DNA of 64,000 nt from the NCBI GenBank assembly GCA_018398575.1, contig JAGTXZ010000011.1, positions 496,001 to 560,000 of the forward strand, written 5' to 3'. The translations under genes and the position numbers were made by a program. This DNA comes from Ampelomyces quisqualis. Lineage: Eukaryota; Ascomycota; Dothideomycetes; Pleosporales; Phaeosphaeriaceae. The notes under the pieces were generated by a model that saw nothing but the letters and a program-made list of their open reading frames with translations, ran no database searches and had not been told where the DNA came from. Below, one piece after another: positions 24,509-35,608 of the stretch (position 1 is its first letter; every line of letters starts with the position of its first letter).

Positions 24509-26917
24509 ATGGCGACTGCAGCGCACGACTACCAGGCGCACTGCGAGGACTACGAGTCCGACACCAGCGGTGAGCACGTCGTTGCCAGCGAAGACACCCC
24601 TCGCCGGTCGTCGCCCATGGTCCAGGCCAACGTCAGCACCAGGCGCTCCAAAGACCTCAAGACGCCCGACAAGACGATGCCTGCCAACGCCGACGTGCGC
24701 AGCGACTCTGGGTATTCAAGCTTCACCGCGGCCTCGAAGAGTTCGGCTGATTCGGCTCCAAGTGCCACGTCGCGAAGCCCGCCCGTCGCTGCTGCCGCCA
24801 CGGCGCCTGCCGTCTCCCAGAGCCCGGCCCCCAGGCCTCGACGCCCCACTGGCGCCGACCAGCGGCAGCACAGCAACGAAAGCAGCCCCCGCCAGAAGCC
24901 CGTCGCGGCCTCGACCAAGCAACGGCCAGCCGCCCAGCGCCGCCCGACGCTCACCCAAGACAACCGGGACGACGAATGCACAGACCCCGCGTGCACCACC
25001 TGCGGGCCCAACGCCGCTCCACCACAACGCCGCCGCCCTGACCTGCTGTCGGCTCGCAACCATCCCAGCTACGCCTCGGACGCCCGGTCGCAGCGCTCGG
25101 CCCCAGACCCGTACTACTCGCCCCCGTCGCCGGTATACAACCGACAGCCAGCCCCCTATGCCTCGCAAGGGCCTGCCATCGTCCAGCCCTCGCGCACGCG
25201 CCGCTCTTCGTCCGTCTCCCACCCCCGACCCCAGAGCTTCGCTGCCGCCGACAGCAGCGCCGGCTTCTGGCCCGGCATGCCCAACGGCTATCCTAGCCCA
25301 CCTCAGGAGCGTGGCCCCCCGCCTTCCTTGTCAGCCTACCAGAACATACCGAACATGCAGCACCACATGCAGAATATGCAAAACATGCAAAACATGCCCT
25401 ACGGCGCTCATCCCATCCCACCTTTCATGGGCGCTGCGCCGCAGGGTGGCTTCTACCCGCCTCCTCCCCAACACTACGATGCTCCGCAACCCCGACCCGG
25501 ACTCTCTGCTCGTGGCCCATCAAGCTATGGTGCTCGCAATGCTCCGCCCATCGTGACCCAGGAGGACCCCGAGCACAAGAAGTACTCGGCGAGATATTCA
25601 CAGCCGCCCACACCTGTTGAGCAGAAGCACTCTAGAGGGCCTAGCCTGCCCATGCCGAAGCCTAAGCTCATACAGTACGGAGTGGCTGGCGTGGACCAGG
25701 AGTCTGAGTCGGACTACTCTGAAGAAGACGAGCAGTACAACGAGCGCCATACCCGCCGAGCACGCGAAGTGCAAGCATCCCGTCTCATGCCACCTCCTAG
25801 TCTCAAGCGCAACCCCAGTCAGCAACGCCCCACGCTTTCTCATGCGAAGACAAGCCAGGTCGTTGAACGACTTGAAGATAGCCGCCGTGACCAGCGTCGC
25901 CGTTCTATCGTTGAACCCGAACGTTTCGTCCACCAGGAGCGCGAGAGGGAGCAAGAGAGACCAGCCCGGACCAGCGCTGCATCTTCGCGACGTGCGTCTT
26001 TGAGCCGACCTCCCCCTCCCCGCCGCCAGACACAACCAGAGTACAACACTCGCCAAGCGCGCGTCATTGTCAACGACAGCCGGTCTGAACGTCGCCGGTC
26101 ATACCAACCGACAGAGAAGACTTACCAGGAATATGTCAAGGCTCGTGCTGACGACCAGTACAACGCTGAGCGTAAACGCGAAAAACGCGCCTCGAGAGTC
26201 ATTGTGCAAGAGCGCTACATACCTGGCCAGTTTGACGACGATGAGGACGAGGAAGAAGAGGAAGAGGAGCCTGCCCGTCCATTGCGCCCACGCCGGAGGG
26301 CCGAAACCGAGCCACGCAAAGGCAAGGAGCGGTCGTCCGAAATCAAGAACAAAGCCAACGATGCGGAGGAGTACATCAAGTCAACACGCGGCAGCCGCGA
26401 CCCCTATGCTGATTCAATCAACAAGGCTGCTCTAAAGAGGGCATCCCGTGTACCCTCGCTGCCTTCGGATTCCGCCTCCTCCCACAGCAACAGTAGCGGC
26501 AAGGCAAGTCACTCCAACCGCACCACGATGACCAGTGCTACCAACAACGAAATCCGTCTTCGTGTTGATGGCACCATGCCACTCAGTCTCCAGTTGTCTG
26601 GGGACATGGAGGGGCGCACTTTGCAACTTGTTCCCGCCGAGGGTGGCATGACTGATCTGGTCATTGGAGGCAATGTACGCAGCGGCGAGACTTTGTACCG
26701 CAGCGAGCGAGGCAGCATTTCCGGCAATGCCAACAACAACAACAACAACAACCGGAGATCGATCGTTGCAGGCCAAGGAAGACGAGATGCTGAGGATGTT
26801 TCGGAAAGAAGCTCTCGCAGCACCCGTAGCAGACGCGATCGCAGTGACGAGATCTGTGGAGTTCGTGAAGAGCGGGGCCACGTTTTGCGACGTAGCCGAA
26901 CCACCGCCTACCATTGA
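24509..26917 (+). CDS. Large, basic, intrinsically disordered fungal protein of unknown function
   Basis: A single exon of about 802 residues. ATG 24509 in context CCGCCATGG is preferred; the frame is open 36 bases further upstream but only from a GTG. Most of the protein is low complexity: Ser/Pro/Ala-rich to residue 270, a Met/Gln/Asn repeat (MQHHMQNMQNMQNM) near 290, then long Arg/Glu-rich stretches suggesting charged helices, an acidic DDDEDEEEEEEE run near 580, and an Asn run near 745. The one segment that looks folded is near residues 685-725 (RLRVDGTMPLSLQLSGDM, LQLVPAEGGMTDLVIGG), and I would search that. The composition resembles cytoskeleton- or cortex-associated scaffolds, but no function can be assigned. 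Confidence 0.8.
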   Translation: MATAAHDYQAHCEDYESDTSGEHVVASEDTPRRSSPMVQANVSTRRSKDLKTPDKTMPANADVRSDSGYSSFTAASKSSADSAPSATSRSPPVAAAATAPAVSQSPAPRPRRPTGADQRQHSNESSPRQKPVAASTKQRPAAQRRPTLTQDNRDDECTDPACTTCGPNAAPPQRRRPDLLSARNHPSYASDARSQRSAPDPYYSPPSPVYNRQPAPYASQGPAIVQPSRTRRSSSVSHPRPQSFAAADSSAGFWPGMPNGYPSPPQERGPPPSLSAYQNIPNMQHHMQNMQNMQNMPYGAHPIPPFMGAAPQGGFYPPPPQHYDAPQPRPGLSARGPSSYGARNAPPIVTQEDPEHKKYSARYSQPPTPVEQKHSRGPSLPMPKPKLIQYGVAGVDQESESDYSEEDEQYNERHTRRAREVQASRLMPPPSLKRNPSQQRPTLSHAKTSQVVERLEDSRRDQRRRSIVEPERFVHQEREREQERPARTSAASSRRASLSRPPPPRRQTQPEYNTRQARVIVNDSRSERRRSYQPTEKTYQEYVKARADDQYNAERKREKRASRVIVQERYIPGQFDDDEDEEEEEEEPARPLRPRRRAETEPRKGKERSSEIKNKANDAEEYIKSTRGSRDPYADSINKAALKRASRVPSLPSDSASSHSNSSGKASHSNRTTMTSATNNEIRLRVDGTMPLSLQLSGDMEGRTLQLVPAEGGMTDLVIGGNVRSGETLYRSERGSISGNANNNNNNNRRSIVAGQGRRDAEDVSERSSRSTRSRRDRSDEICGVREERGHVLRRSRTTAYH

Positions 26918-28510
26918 GCATTCCGCAAGCTCTGAAGGCACGCACTGCTAGCCATGCTGCCCAGGGCTGAACTCCTTTTCATGAACAACATTTCTCATTC
27001 TTCAACCCATTTCTTTGATCTCCACAAAAATCTTTTCAATTTAGTTCCATGTTGAGCTGAATCTAGCGTCAAAAAGTTCCACACGAGTAATGCTGGCTTC
27101 ACGGCCGGCCCGTCTCGAAGAAGGTTTGATTCAATCCTGCTCAAAATGCATGTCCTGCTCGGTCTCATTTATATCTGACGTATGTTTGTTTGCGTTCCCC
27201 GCGACAGTGCAGGTCACATGGTTATTGTCATTGTTATTGTTTGCTAGACAGGAACGCTCACGCACATCAACATTGCATGCGTGGGGACTTGACCTTGGAA
27301 CCAGATTGTATGCGCTTTGTTTTCTCCTATCGGCACTTGTACGAGCGATGCGATGCTTCTTTTTACCCTATTTTTACTTTTCTTCAAGCATCTTCTAGCA
27401 CTATACCTGCTCTCGGCTCAACACCGTGAGACTTTCTTCTTGGACGGATCAAATACCCATTTGGCTTGACGAATCTTTGTATGGCTTTTCCTTGGTGCGA
27501 AATAACCAAGTGGTTGTGGAGGATCACGGTATGACATGATGGCATGTTGGACATGACGATGGAACGCAGCGTTGTAGTTTTTGCTTATCTTCATGTCGAG
27601 GGAAATTAGCATAGGTCATAGTACTTGAAGAGTCGCAAAACACTGTGCTGCAGCTAGTTTTGTCACGCAGCCGCATGCGACAATTTGACGAAGCAATCAT
27701 AGCACATGGCCATTCGACAAACCCCGTCATTCCATACTTGAATACACAGTGACGCCTCAACACTGCTTCAAACGCCATCCAACTCGCATTTGGCGAATAC
27801 GTTCCGTCAGCACTCCTCACCCGCAAGCTCTTTCTTCACAACATGGCCATCGCCGTCAATAACTAGCGTGCCGCCTCGCTTCTCGAACAATCACGGCGCA
27901 ACACTTGGAAACCATTATCCACGGCCAAACCGTCACGTCATGTAACGAGCCCAACGTCAGCTTCAGCGTCAGCGTCAGCCTCCACGGTCACGGGCCTCAC
28001 GATCACGTTTTGTTTTCCTTTTGGGGGGGGGCGCGATGGAAAAACAACAACCTAGTTAACACTCCGGCTCGTGGCCGCGTCCGCGATTGTGGACGAGTCG
28101 GAAGGAGAAAAGGGGGCGAATGGGGTTCGAGATGGGGGTGGGGGTGGAGTTTTTGGGTGAGGTAGGACGGAGGTCCGGTATTGTATGATTTGATGGGTAT
28201 TGAAGGGGGTGTGGTGTAGTGTAGGAAGGGAAGGTGGAGATTGGGAAAAGTTGACTTGCCTCCTGGCGCGTGTATGTTGGTGCTTTCTCTATGTAGTCAA
28301 AACTTCCTGTAGCCGCATGACGTGCATCTGGTAGAGGGACTAGAAGCGATTAACTCTATGGGTCGTTGGGACAGAGCTCTTGCCTCTTCCAGTCTAGCTT
28401 GATCGCGTGAAGCCATGACAAGCCTTCAGGCCCTTTGCTATACCACGACAACTCATCCGCAACCGTCAACTATCCAGTCCCATACCTTAACTCCAGTGTC
28501 TAAACTGACC
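26918..28510. other. Intergenic region, no gene recognised
   Basis: 3' region of the disordered protein gene and upstream region of the F-box gene. It contains GT-rich and G-rich runs (G9 near 28023 and a GGGGGTGGGGGTGG stretch near 28133) and a short repeat of CGTCAGCTTCAG type near 27955-27980. Open frames are short and featureless. Confidence 0.5.
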
Positions 28511-30286
28511 ATGAACGGTCGCTCGCTTGGTATGAGCGCCTATCGCTAATGGTCATGTCTCGTTAGGATGACATGCTGACGTAATGATCAAGATCCGATC
28601 TCCTTGAACGACCTGCCGACAGAGTTGCTCATCAACATCATATCAAACATTGATGTGCACCAGAGCGATCGTATATTGGGCCATATTCCAGATGATCCGC
28701 CTCCAAGTTTGCCAGATCCCTACTTGATCCGAGACTTTCTTACTGGCTGTCGCCCGTTTTGTAGTCTTTCATTGACCAGCAGAAGATTTCGAGATCTCGC
28801 GCAGAAACATCTCTTTTTCGCACCTGTGATTAGCGGCTTCGTTTTTCGCTTCCCACCGGATAGGAGCCATTCGCGAATTACTTACTTCCTGCGCACGTTG
28901 CTCGCTCGCCCGGATCTCCGGAAACATGTCAAAGAGATACGTCTTTGCTTTCCCAAGGACGGTGAGACGAGCGAGCAGAGAGACGAGAAGGAGGAGTCGA
29001 ACATTACAGCCAAAGCGCTTCCATTTGTGACTGCGATTGTGCTCCCATGTCGCAAACTCATCGCCACGCTCGATCTGCCCGCAGACATGAAGAAGTCGTG
29101 GAGTGCACAAATGATCATGGAGTACCGGTACACTATGATGGGCATCGTTTTGGTGCTTCTGCCACAGCTTGAAAAGTTGTCAATCTCAGAAAACAGCGAA
29201 GACAAGTCACACTATACCGATAATCATGTGCTCAATATACTAGGCATGCATCCTCAGAGTCATGCGAACATCGACTTGGGCAGCATCAAGTGTCTCCCAA
29301 TTATTCGGAGCCTCAGATTGCTGAAGTTGTCAAGCCCCACACCAGTTCGATTGGACGGGCTCGATGCATTTTCCAACCTGGACACTCTTGACATGAGTCT
29401 CAAGTTGGCCGACATGGGTATCCATCAGATTCACCATCTCTCAAGGCTATACCACGATCCCCAACCCATAGCAACACTTCGATCCATCCGTCATCTCCGT
29501 ATCGATTGCCAAACCAAGTCGGTGGGCATCTGGGATTTGTCGGCACGCAGCGGCTTGATGCACATTCTGCACGGGTTCCGCCAGCTGTCAAGTTTGGAAC
29601 TCTACGCTGAACCTTCTGCCGAAAAGAACCCTTATAAGAGCGTTCGAGCATTTCCACACTACCAGACCCATATACAAACGTACCCCGATGCACCTTCGGC
29701 GGATTATGACGCCACCACAGGAGAGGAGTCCTGGGATGAGCGTGTTTACGCGGCTCGAACCGAGTGGACCGATTACCAGTACCTCGTTGACTCACTGTTG
29801 CATATTCGACCGCAACTGGAAAAATTGCAGCTGCCGGGTGGGTTCTGGACGCTTCCGGGAGCCGCGCGCAAACCCCTTCCGCGCTTTGAGCGCTTCCCAC
29901 GCCTACAAGTCCTCATCCTACCCCAGGCAGCAGTGCTCTCTATCAAGCTTGAGTGCATGCGACATCAAGGCACGACGCACGGTGACTTTGATCTATTCCC
30001 TACGCAAGTCTTACCCCCAAATCTACGGCATTTGGAGATATTCGACGCTGATGACAGGCTGCTGCGATCCGAGTGGTTGCAGTTACTCTTCAAGGAACAA
30101 GCGACCTGTAATCGCTGGCCGGAGCTGCGAAAGCTGGAGATATTGTTTGGTCCAACAGTCAACGACACGGAGTATGCGGATCTTGTGGCGAGAAAGAGCT
30201 CAACTTCGTTTTGGAGACTAGTGGATAAAGCCACCTTCAAGGTCGAGTTCGGCAGGGATAGCGAGGTGCCTATGGTCAGAGTGTAG
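28511..30286 (+). CDS. F-box protein with leucine-rich C-terminal part
   Basis: The long frame starting near 28593 has no ATG and meets an in-frame TGA at 28577, so a short first exon is needed. ATG 28511 with donor GTATGA at 28530 and acceptor CAAG at 28592 gives exon 1 of 19 nt and a 63-nt intron containing a CTGAC branch site. The joined N terminus reads MNGRSLDPISLNDLPTELL, with the F-box starting at LNDLPTELLINIISNI (residues about 11-26) and continuing past a Pro-rich loop to SLSLTSRRFRDLAQKHLF. The total is about 570 residues. The remainder contains spaced Leu-rich segments such as SLRLLKLSSP and LDGLDAFSNLDTLDMSL, typical of fungal F-box proteins. Such proteins bind Skp1 through the F-box and present substrates to SCF ubiquitin ligases. 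The substrate is unknown. Confidence 0.8.
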
Positions 30287-33037
30287 CGCCGTTGCGGTTT
30301 GCTAGAAATTACATCTTGCAGTATATCGAGACCCAGAGTGCAGATCGAACACGCCCTTGTGCGTGTAAACTCGCTCAGACTTATCCTCATCCTCTTACAT
30401 TTCACTGGACGCAAGCTCGCGCCGCTGACCTTTCCATGCTCAAGACCTGATGTTCAAGAATTGCCCATCGTGCAGTGCACTCAGCAAGTACAAGAGACGA
30501 TGGTGGGACGGTGTTGCGCTTGGCCACATGGATTTTGACCCGAACGGATTACCAGATTTACCCGCAGCATGAAAGTCTAGGCGCCAGTCGCCATGTGTTG
30601 TTTGTTCGACGAATTACACGTTACCATCACCCTCTTGCATCTGAACTGTCCTTGGATCTTCTTTAGTTGCGTTGATGTGTAAAGTAATATGGAGCTTGTC
30701 ACATCTGCTCAAAAGCGCTTTGGACGCACTCTCAAACCTAATCTTGTATATCATCATCATCTTTCTCCTGGTTACTCCTAGCCACGGCTTCGATAACGGA
30801 AACGTTCCAAAACTCCAGTCCGCATCGCGTTGATCCGTGTCCGGGTTTCGTAGATGAGAGAGACAAGGATGAAACGCCACCGTATGGCTCACAGGGTCCC
30901 GGCAGCTTGAGGTCCAAATGCTTGGGCTGTTAAGTCTAGCATGCGTAAGCAAGAAATTGTTGGAACTTGTCCAGCCACCGCTGTTCAAAGCACTCGTCCT
31001 TGGCATTGGGAGACACAGCCATTTCAACGAAAAAAATCACCCATCTACTTGTTTACGCGAAGTATGCATGATTGTGGCAGCTGGATAGCCTGTGCTCGGA
31101 ATCTCTTCTGGGCTGTAAGGTTCTCCCTGCTGCCTAAATTCTAATCTCAAGACACTATCTTTGACGAGTGGGTAGTGTGAGCAATACCAGGTTGTCGCAT
31201 CTCTTTTCGCTTACGTCTAAGCACCTTATGCCCAACGAGGATCAAGAAACTATGCTTGAGTCTCTGGTGAACAGTCCCGGGCTAGCAGGCTAGTATGTTC
31301 CCGGAAGGATACGTTAGAACCCATGTTCAAGGCGCCACTGCTTCAGGTCGATACACTTACTGCTCTTTACCTGTCATAGGGAATGTTTCCAGCGAATATG
31401 ATCGATATACAGCTCGAATGAATAACGATGTTATGATTTGATTGTGCTATCGTCTTCGACTACATGACTACCAGACGAGCACTCGTCTCCCCACCACATA
31501 GGTCCCTAGCCCGCACCCTACCACTTTGGTTATTCACCGCTTTGCCGAGTATAGAAACTGTCGATCTGAAAGCAACAGTCAGCTGGGCTGTTGCTCCGAG
31601 GCAGGTCGGCGCTGGCTGAACCTCGTGGAAGAATGCCATACTGTCGCCACAACGGTCAAGAAGTTGGTCTTACCGCGCGAGTAATGGTCTCGCAACGCTT
31701 TCAAAGCATTCCGAATGAGTCATTAAGAAAGGATCCTATGAAACCAAACTCGCTGATTCAACCGTCACACTACCAACGTCAATGAGGAACACCACCATTT
31801 AGGGCGCGCACGACGGGCTATGGTCGTGGATAAGTGACATCTTTTATCATCGTGCTTCGCAGTTTCTCTACCTCAAATCAATTACATTGTTGCGCGACAA
31901 TCCAATGCCCGGTCTGAAATTGTCACCACTTGGAGGATTCCACGCGGCGCCATGGAACAAACTGGGCGCTAGTCTACCTTTGCGTGTTGATACATAACGA
32001 GCGCTTGCCAATGCGTTACCATGATTTGTCTTGCTTTACATCCAAACTACACCTTTACCACCCCAGCGTCACCCCAGCGACATGCATGACACCACGGTCC
32101 ACGGTGTTCCGGCTGATGCATATACCTCCAGTCTTTCCGCACAACCGAAGCCAATGTTATTGTCAGAATACGACTAGTAATAGTGAGTTCGGTCTTGGTT
32201 GCTACATATTTCCAACTAGTTGAAGGTGTAGGAACACATGAAATACTAATTCAGTTTATTGATATGAGTGTGTGATCGGGGCGTGCATGGGAAGCTGGAG
32301 ACGACAGTGTTGTAGGTGCAGTGATGTGTATATTGTATGCTGGTATGCTTGCGTGCACTGTAAATGAATTCTTACAACTTGTTGTACTTTGTTTTCTGTG
32401 GAGTGTGTGCTTTCAAGCGCAGGAGTCACGTCTGCACAATAACAGACAGTCATCTGGAACTATACCTGGATCCTTGCAGCTGAATCACCTGGGTTCCGCT
32501 GGACTTCTCTCGCTTACAATTCAGCTTGGTCTCGCATGAATTACTCACTTGCTGCTGAACCACCCAGATGATTATCCGCATTTCGCCAGACGTACGGACA
32601 GCCGAGCTACATCCTTTGTCTTACAGCGTACAATGAACGACGGAAGAAGAGTGCGACACCACTGTTGGTACGAGCCCTAGCTGCGAGTAGAATGAAATAA
32701 TCATCGATACAATCGGCGTAACTGGCCACTCCGGTGTTTGTCGCAGTAGAACACACTCCGAAGTTTGATCGTTTCGCAAACAATTGGTCTTAGACCGGGG
32801 TTGAGACAATTCTGTCTTATTGTAAAGGGTGTTTCACACTGAATAGTGATAGACCATTGAACCTATATAAATTCTGTACCTTGCATCATATTTCGTTCGT
32901 ATCATCCTACACGGAATACCACCTTGCACTGTTCCTGAACCTTTTGCCTCCAACCATCCGTCCCCGAACCCGCTGCCTCCAACATCCTATTATCTCAAGT
33001 TTCTCCCATCTCATCGAATCAGGAAACCTGTGCGACA
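30287..33037. other. Intergenic region, no gene recognised
   Basis: 2.7 kb of unique-looking, moderately AT-rich DNA with only short frames. A TATA-like CCTATATAAATT at about 32864 lies about 170 bp before the orphan gene at 33038 and may be its promoter. No RNA gene or mobile element was seen. Confidence 0.45.
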
Positions 33038-33436
33038 ATGCCAACGAAAGACACCTTCAATGTTTCACGCAAGGACTGGCATCTCGTCTATATTCGAATT
33101 GACGACAAGGGTCTCCCGCTTCGCCTCGCTATCAGAGTCGAAAGCATGGGAGTAGACAAGGATAGAGCCTGCTGGTTCTCTCTTCACCACCCCTCCGGCA
33201 ATGTGCTCAACCGAAATTCCCAGGTCACGACCTGTCAAATCGTGCGGGAGCTGGGCTGGTTCAAACATGTGGCCGTCTTTGCACAAATCTGTCTGAACCA
33301 AACTGTGCCAGCGGGAGTGCAGCAGGACCAGCTTTTCTCGACGTGGATATCATGCCTCCTGCAAACGCTCGCGACCAATAATCAAAACTCCTGGATCCCA
33401 AACGATGGCTGTTCTTCATACGTTGCACGTGTCTGA
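33038..33436 (+). CDS. Small orphan protein (132 aa), function unknown
   Basis: A single frame from ATG 33038 (context GCGACAATGCC) to TGA 33434-33436. The sequence is not low complexity and mixes hydrophobic and charged residues evenly: SRKDWHLVYIRI, LPLRLAIRVESMG, CWFSLHHPSGNVL, ELGWFKHVAVFAQICL. This looks like a small folded alpha/beta domain. There is no signal peptide or membrane segment. I do not recognise a family. A TATA-like box lies about 170 bp upstream. The stop is only 26 bp before the hAT-like element at 33463, so the 3' untranslated region probably runs into it. The frame could also be a gene whose downstream exons were displaced by the insertion. Its reality needs transcript or homologue support. 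Confidence 0.5.
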   Translation: MPTKDTFNVSRKDWHLVYIRIDDKGLPLRLAIRVESMGVDKDRACWFSLHHPSGNVLNRNSQVTTCQIVRELGWFKHVAVFAQICLNQTVPAGVQQDQLFSTWISCLLQTLATNNQNSWIPNDGCSSYVARV

Positions 33437-33462
33437 CATCTTCGCTGCAGACTAGTATTGAG

Positions 33463-34278
33463 CAAACTTGTCAACAATCAATCCAAGCCAATCTAGAGGC
33501 TAAGATTGGCTTGAATTGATAGTTGTGGCGTGCCGCGTAAGGGCTGGATTAGATTGGCCAGATTAGCTTAAATTGAGTAGATTGATAGATAGAAGCTGTG
33601 CATACAAGTCTTTGCGCTGTTTTTAGTGTTAAGTTTATTAACGTTAAAATAAACCCTAATGTTGCTATTATTACTGTTGCTGTCTGACTAGCTACTTATA
33701 TTATAGTGTAATAATAAAAGTTAGCTCTATAGAAGGTTGTTAGTATATAGCAAGTAAACGTTAAGTAAAACTTAATACTATACCTAGTATAGGCTACTCT
33801 CTTAAGATTTTCTGCAATACTTCTACGCTATTAAAGTATTTAGTTACTTCTATATAACTATATAAAGATACGCTAGATTAAGCTAATTTTAAGAGTAAAT
33901 TAAAGCTTGTATTAAGTGCTATTACTATATTTAAAAAATCTATAGAAGGTGCTATAGTTATAGAGCTATATTAGCTTAAAATATTAGATATATAGGAGTT
34001 GTATATAGTACAAAAAAGAGGTATTTAATAGTTATACTAAGAATTAAACCTAGGTCTCTACTAGTTGCTAGTTGTAATTAGTAGTAGCGCTCTACTACTA
34101 AGCTTTATAACTTTAGGAAATTAATATAGAAACTCTACTCCTTAATTTAATTAATCTAATCTAATAGATTAAATTCCTTACGTTAGTATTACAAAACACT
34201 AGATTAGATTAGATTAACAGCTAAAACAGCTGGATTAGTTAATTAGATTGAAATCCAGATTGATTGTTAACAAGTTTG
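33463..34278. mobile_element. Non-autonomous hAT-like DNA transposon (816 bp), RIP-mutated
   Basis: The left end begins CAAACTTGTC at 33463 and the right end finishes ACAAGTTTG at 34278. The two termini are inverted repeats over 21 bases with one C/T difference. An exact 8-bp duplication GTATTGAG flanks the element at 33455-33462 and 34279-34286. An 8-bp duplication with short inverted repeats is characteristic of the hAT superfamily. Subterminal GATTAGATTGG/AATCTAAT motifs occur near both ends. There is no transposase frame. The interior is AT-rich with the same triplet bias as the retrotransposon block. It contains a tRNA-like sequence at 34031-34111. Confidence 0.85.
34031..34111 (-). pseudogene. 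tRNA-like sequence inside the hAT-like element
   Basis: On the minus strand the 81 bases begin GTTATAA and end TATAAC, which can pair as an acceptor stem. An A-box-like AAGCTTAGTAGTAGAGC (consensus TAGCTCAGTGGTAGAGC with mostly transitions) and a B-box-like GGTTTAATTCT (consensus GGTTCGAATCC) are at the expected spacing. CTAGG/CTTAG can form the T stem and CTACT/AGTAG an anticodon stem with an enlarged, intron-like loop. This fits a RIP-decayed tRNA or tRNA-derived SINE head. It would not be a functional tRNA now, and no anticodon is assigned. Confidence 0.5.
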
Positions 34279-34498
34279 GTATTGAGGATTTGAAGGATTG
34301 GTGTGCTAGGAGTTACAATCCAATTGTGAACGAGGTACAAGCTTATGCAGGGAAATTTGATAGCAAGCATTTGTGTCATGAGAACTGTGTAATATAGTTT
34401 GAAGGAATACATAATCATACAAATTGGGTGGCCTTGATAAACCCCGTCTCCACCACCCTCGACCACTAACACAGTCTCGCAAGTCTGTACCTTTTAGC

Positions 34499-35608
34499 CT
34501 ACAAAAGTCCATAAAGAATTCCTTCCCTCAGGTCATCAAAAAGCTGTAGCTGCTTTGTATAGTCATCTTCAAGGTTCTTTGTAACGTATTCCACATACTG
34601 ATCCGATTCCTTGCCGTTTGGATCGCGCAGTGTCGTTTGCATTGTCAACTTTTCGCGAAGACACCAATTCTGCATCCAAGCCGGGAGCCACCCCGATTCT
34701 GCCCAGTCAATCAGCGTAACCTCCCAATCCTCCTCGCCTTCTGGCCCCGGAATCGATCGGATAACGGTATTCCCCACGCTGGGATCCATGTGGGTAAACA
34801 CGGGCTGGCGGCCGTTGCATGCAAGTAGCTCGCTTGCCATGCGGGACAGCAAAGTCACTTCCACGGGATCGAAATCCTGGGCCATGCTTCCTATTGCTGT
34901 AATCAAGCGCGCTGAGGAAGTAAGCGCTGCTACAAATTCCTCGTACGTATCGAATGGACCGGACGGGCCTGGTTGCATCTTGCGAAGGAAGCTGAACCAT
35001 GGTTGCCACCCATGTTTATTGACGCACCCGTAATACCCCTCTGAGGGGATAGAGCGCAGAAGCTGGAACTGTTCACAAAGCTTCGACAAGATGATTGACC
35101 GTGACGTGTCGCTTAGACTTAACCATTTTTCGCCAGACAGCGTCTCGCCCTCAATGTAATCCATGATCAAGAAGTGCCTTGTCCATTCCAAAATTGGCTT
35201 TGTGAAGGCAGCGTAGACTTTGGGCACTCGCACCTGCGAGTTTGCTTGGAGAAATAAGAGGCTCTCGGCTTCCTGCAAGCGGTTTAGTTACTGCAGCATT
35301 GTCTGTGTTGAATTACATACCTGGAATATGGTCGAATCATTACCAAACTTGACCATGAATGCCCCGACCCTGAAGGCTTTCCCGGCCATCGGATTGGGCT
35401 TAAGATACTCTACAAACCCTTGCTCTATTTCATCCCATGATGGAAGGGGAGGATGGCACGGCGCCTCGAACGGAATCTGGAGTTTTGTATAGGCAGAGTA
35501 AGATGAATCACTGCCCATGGCTCTTAAAATATCAAAACTCATCGGAAAGGCTTCTTCAAATGTGCTAACATTGAAGCTTGCTTGGAAGATAGCTTTCTTA
35601 GAATACAT
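34499..35608 (-). CDS. APH-type phosphotransferase (aminoglycoside phosphotransferase / choline kinase-like fold)
   Basis: Two exons, 35608-35321 and 35272-34499, with a 48-nt intron (GTATGT...TTGCAG) joined in phase 0, give 353 residues. The C-terminal lobe has the catalytic HMDPSVGN motif (His257, Asp259, Asn264) and the metal-binding LIDWAES (Asp285), the APH equivalents of kinase HRD and DFG. An inter-lobe hinge FLIMDYIEGETLSGEKW precedes them. The N-lobe includes GAFMVKFGNDSTIFQ at the exon junction, with a Lys suited to ATP binding. Such proteins are numerous in fungi and mostly uncharacterised. The substrate is unknown and resistance to aminoglycosides should not be assumed. It is transcribed toward the hAT-like element, whose right end lies 220 bp beyond the stop codon. 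Confidence 0.88.
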
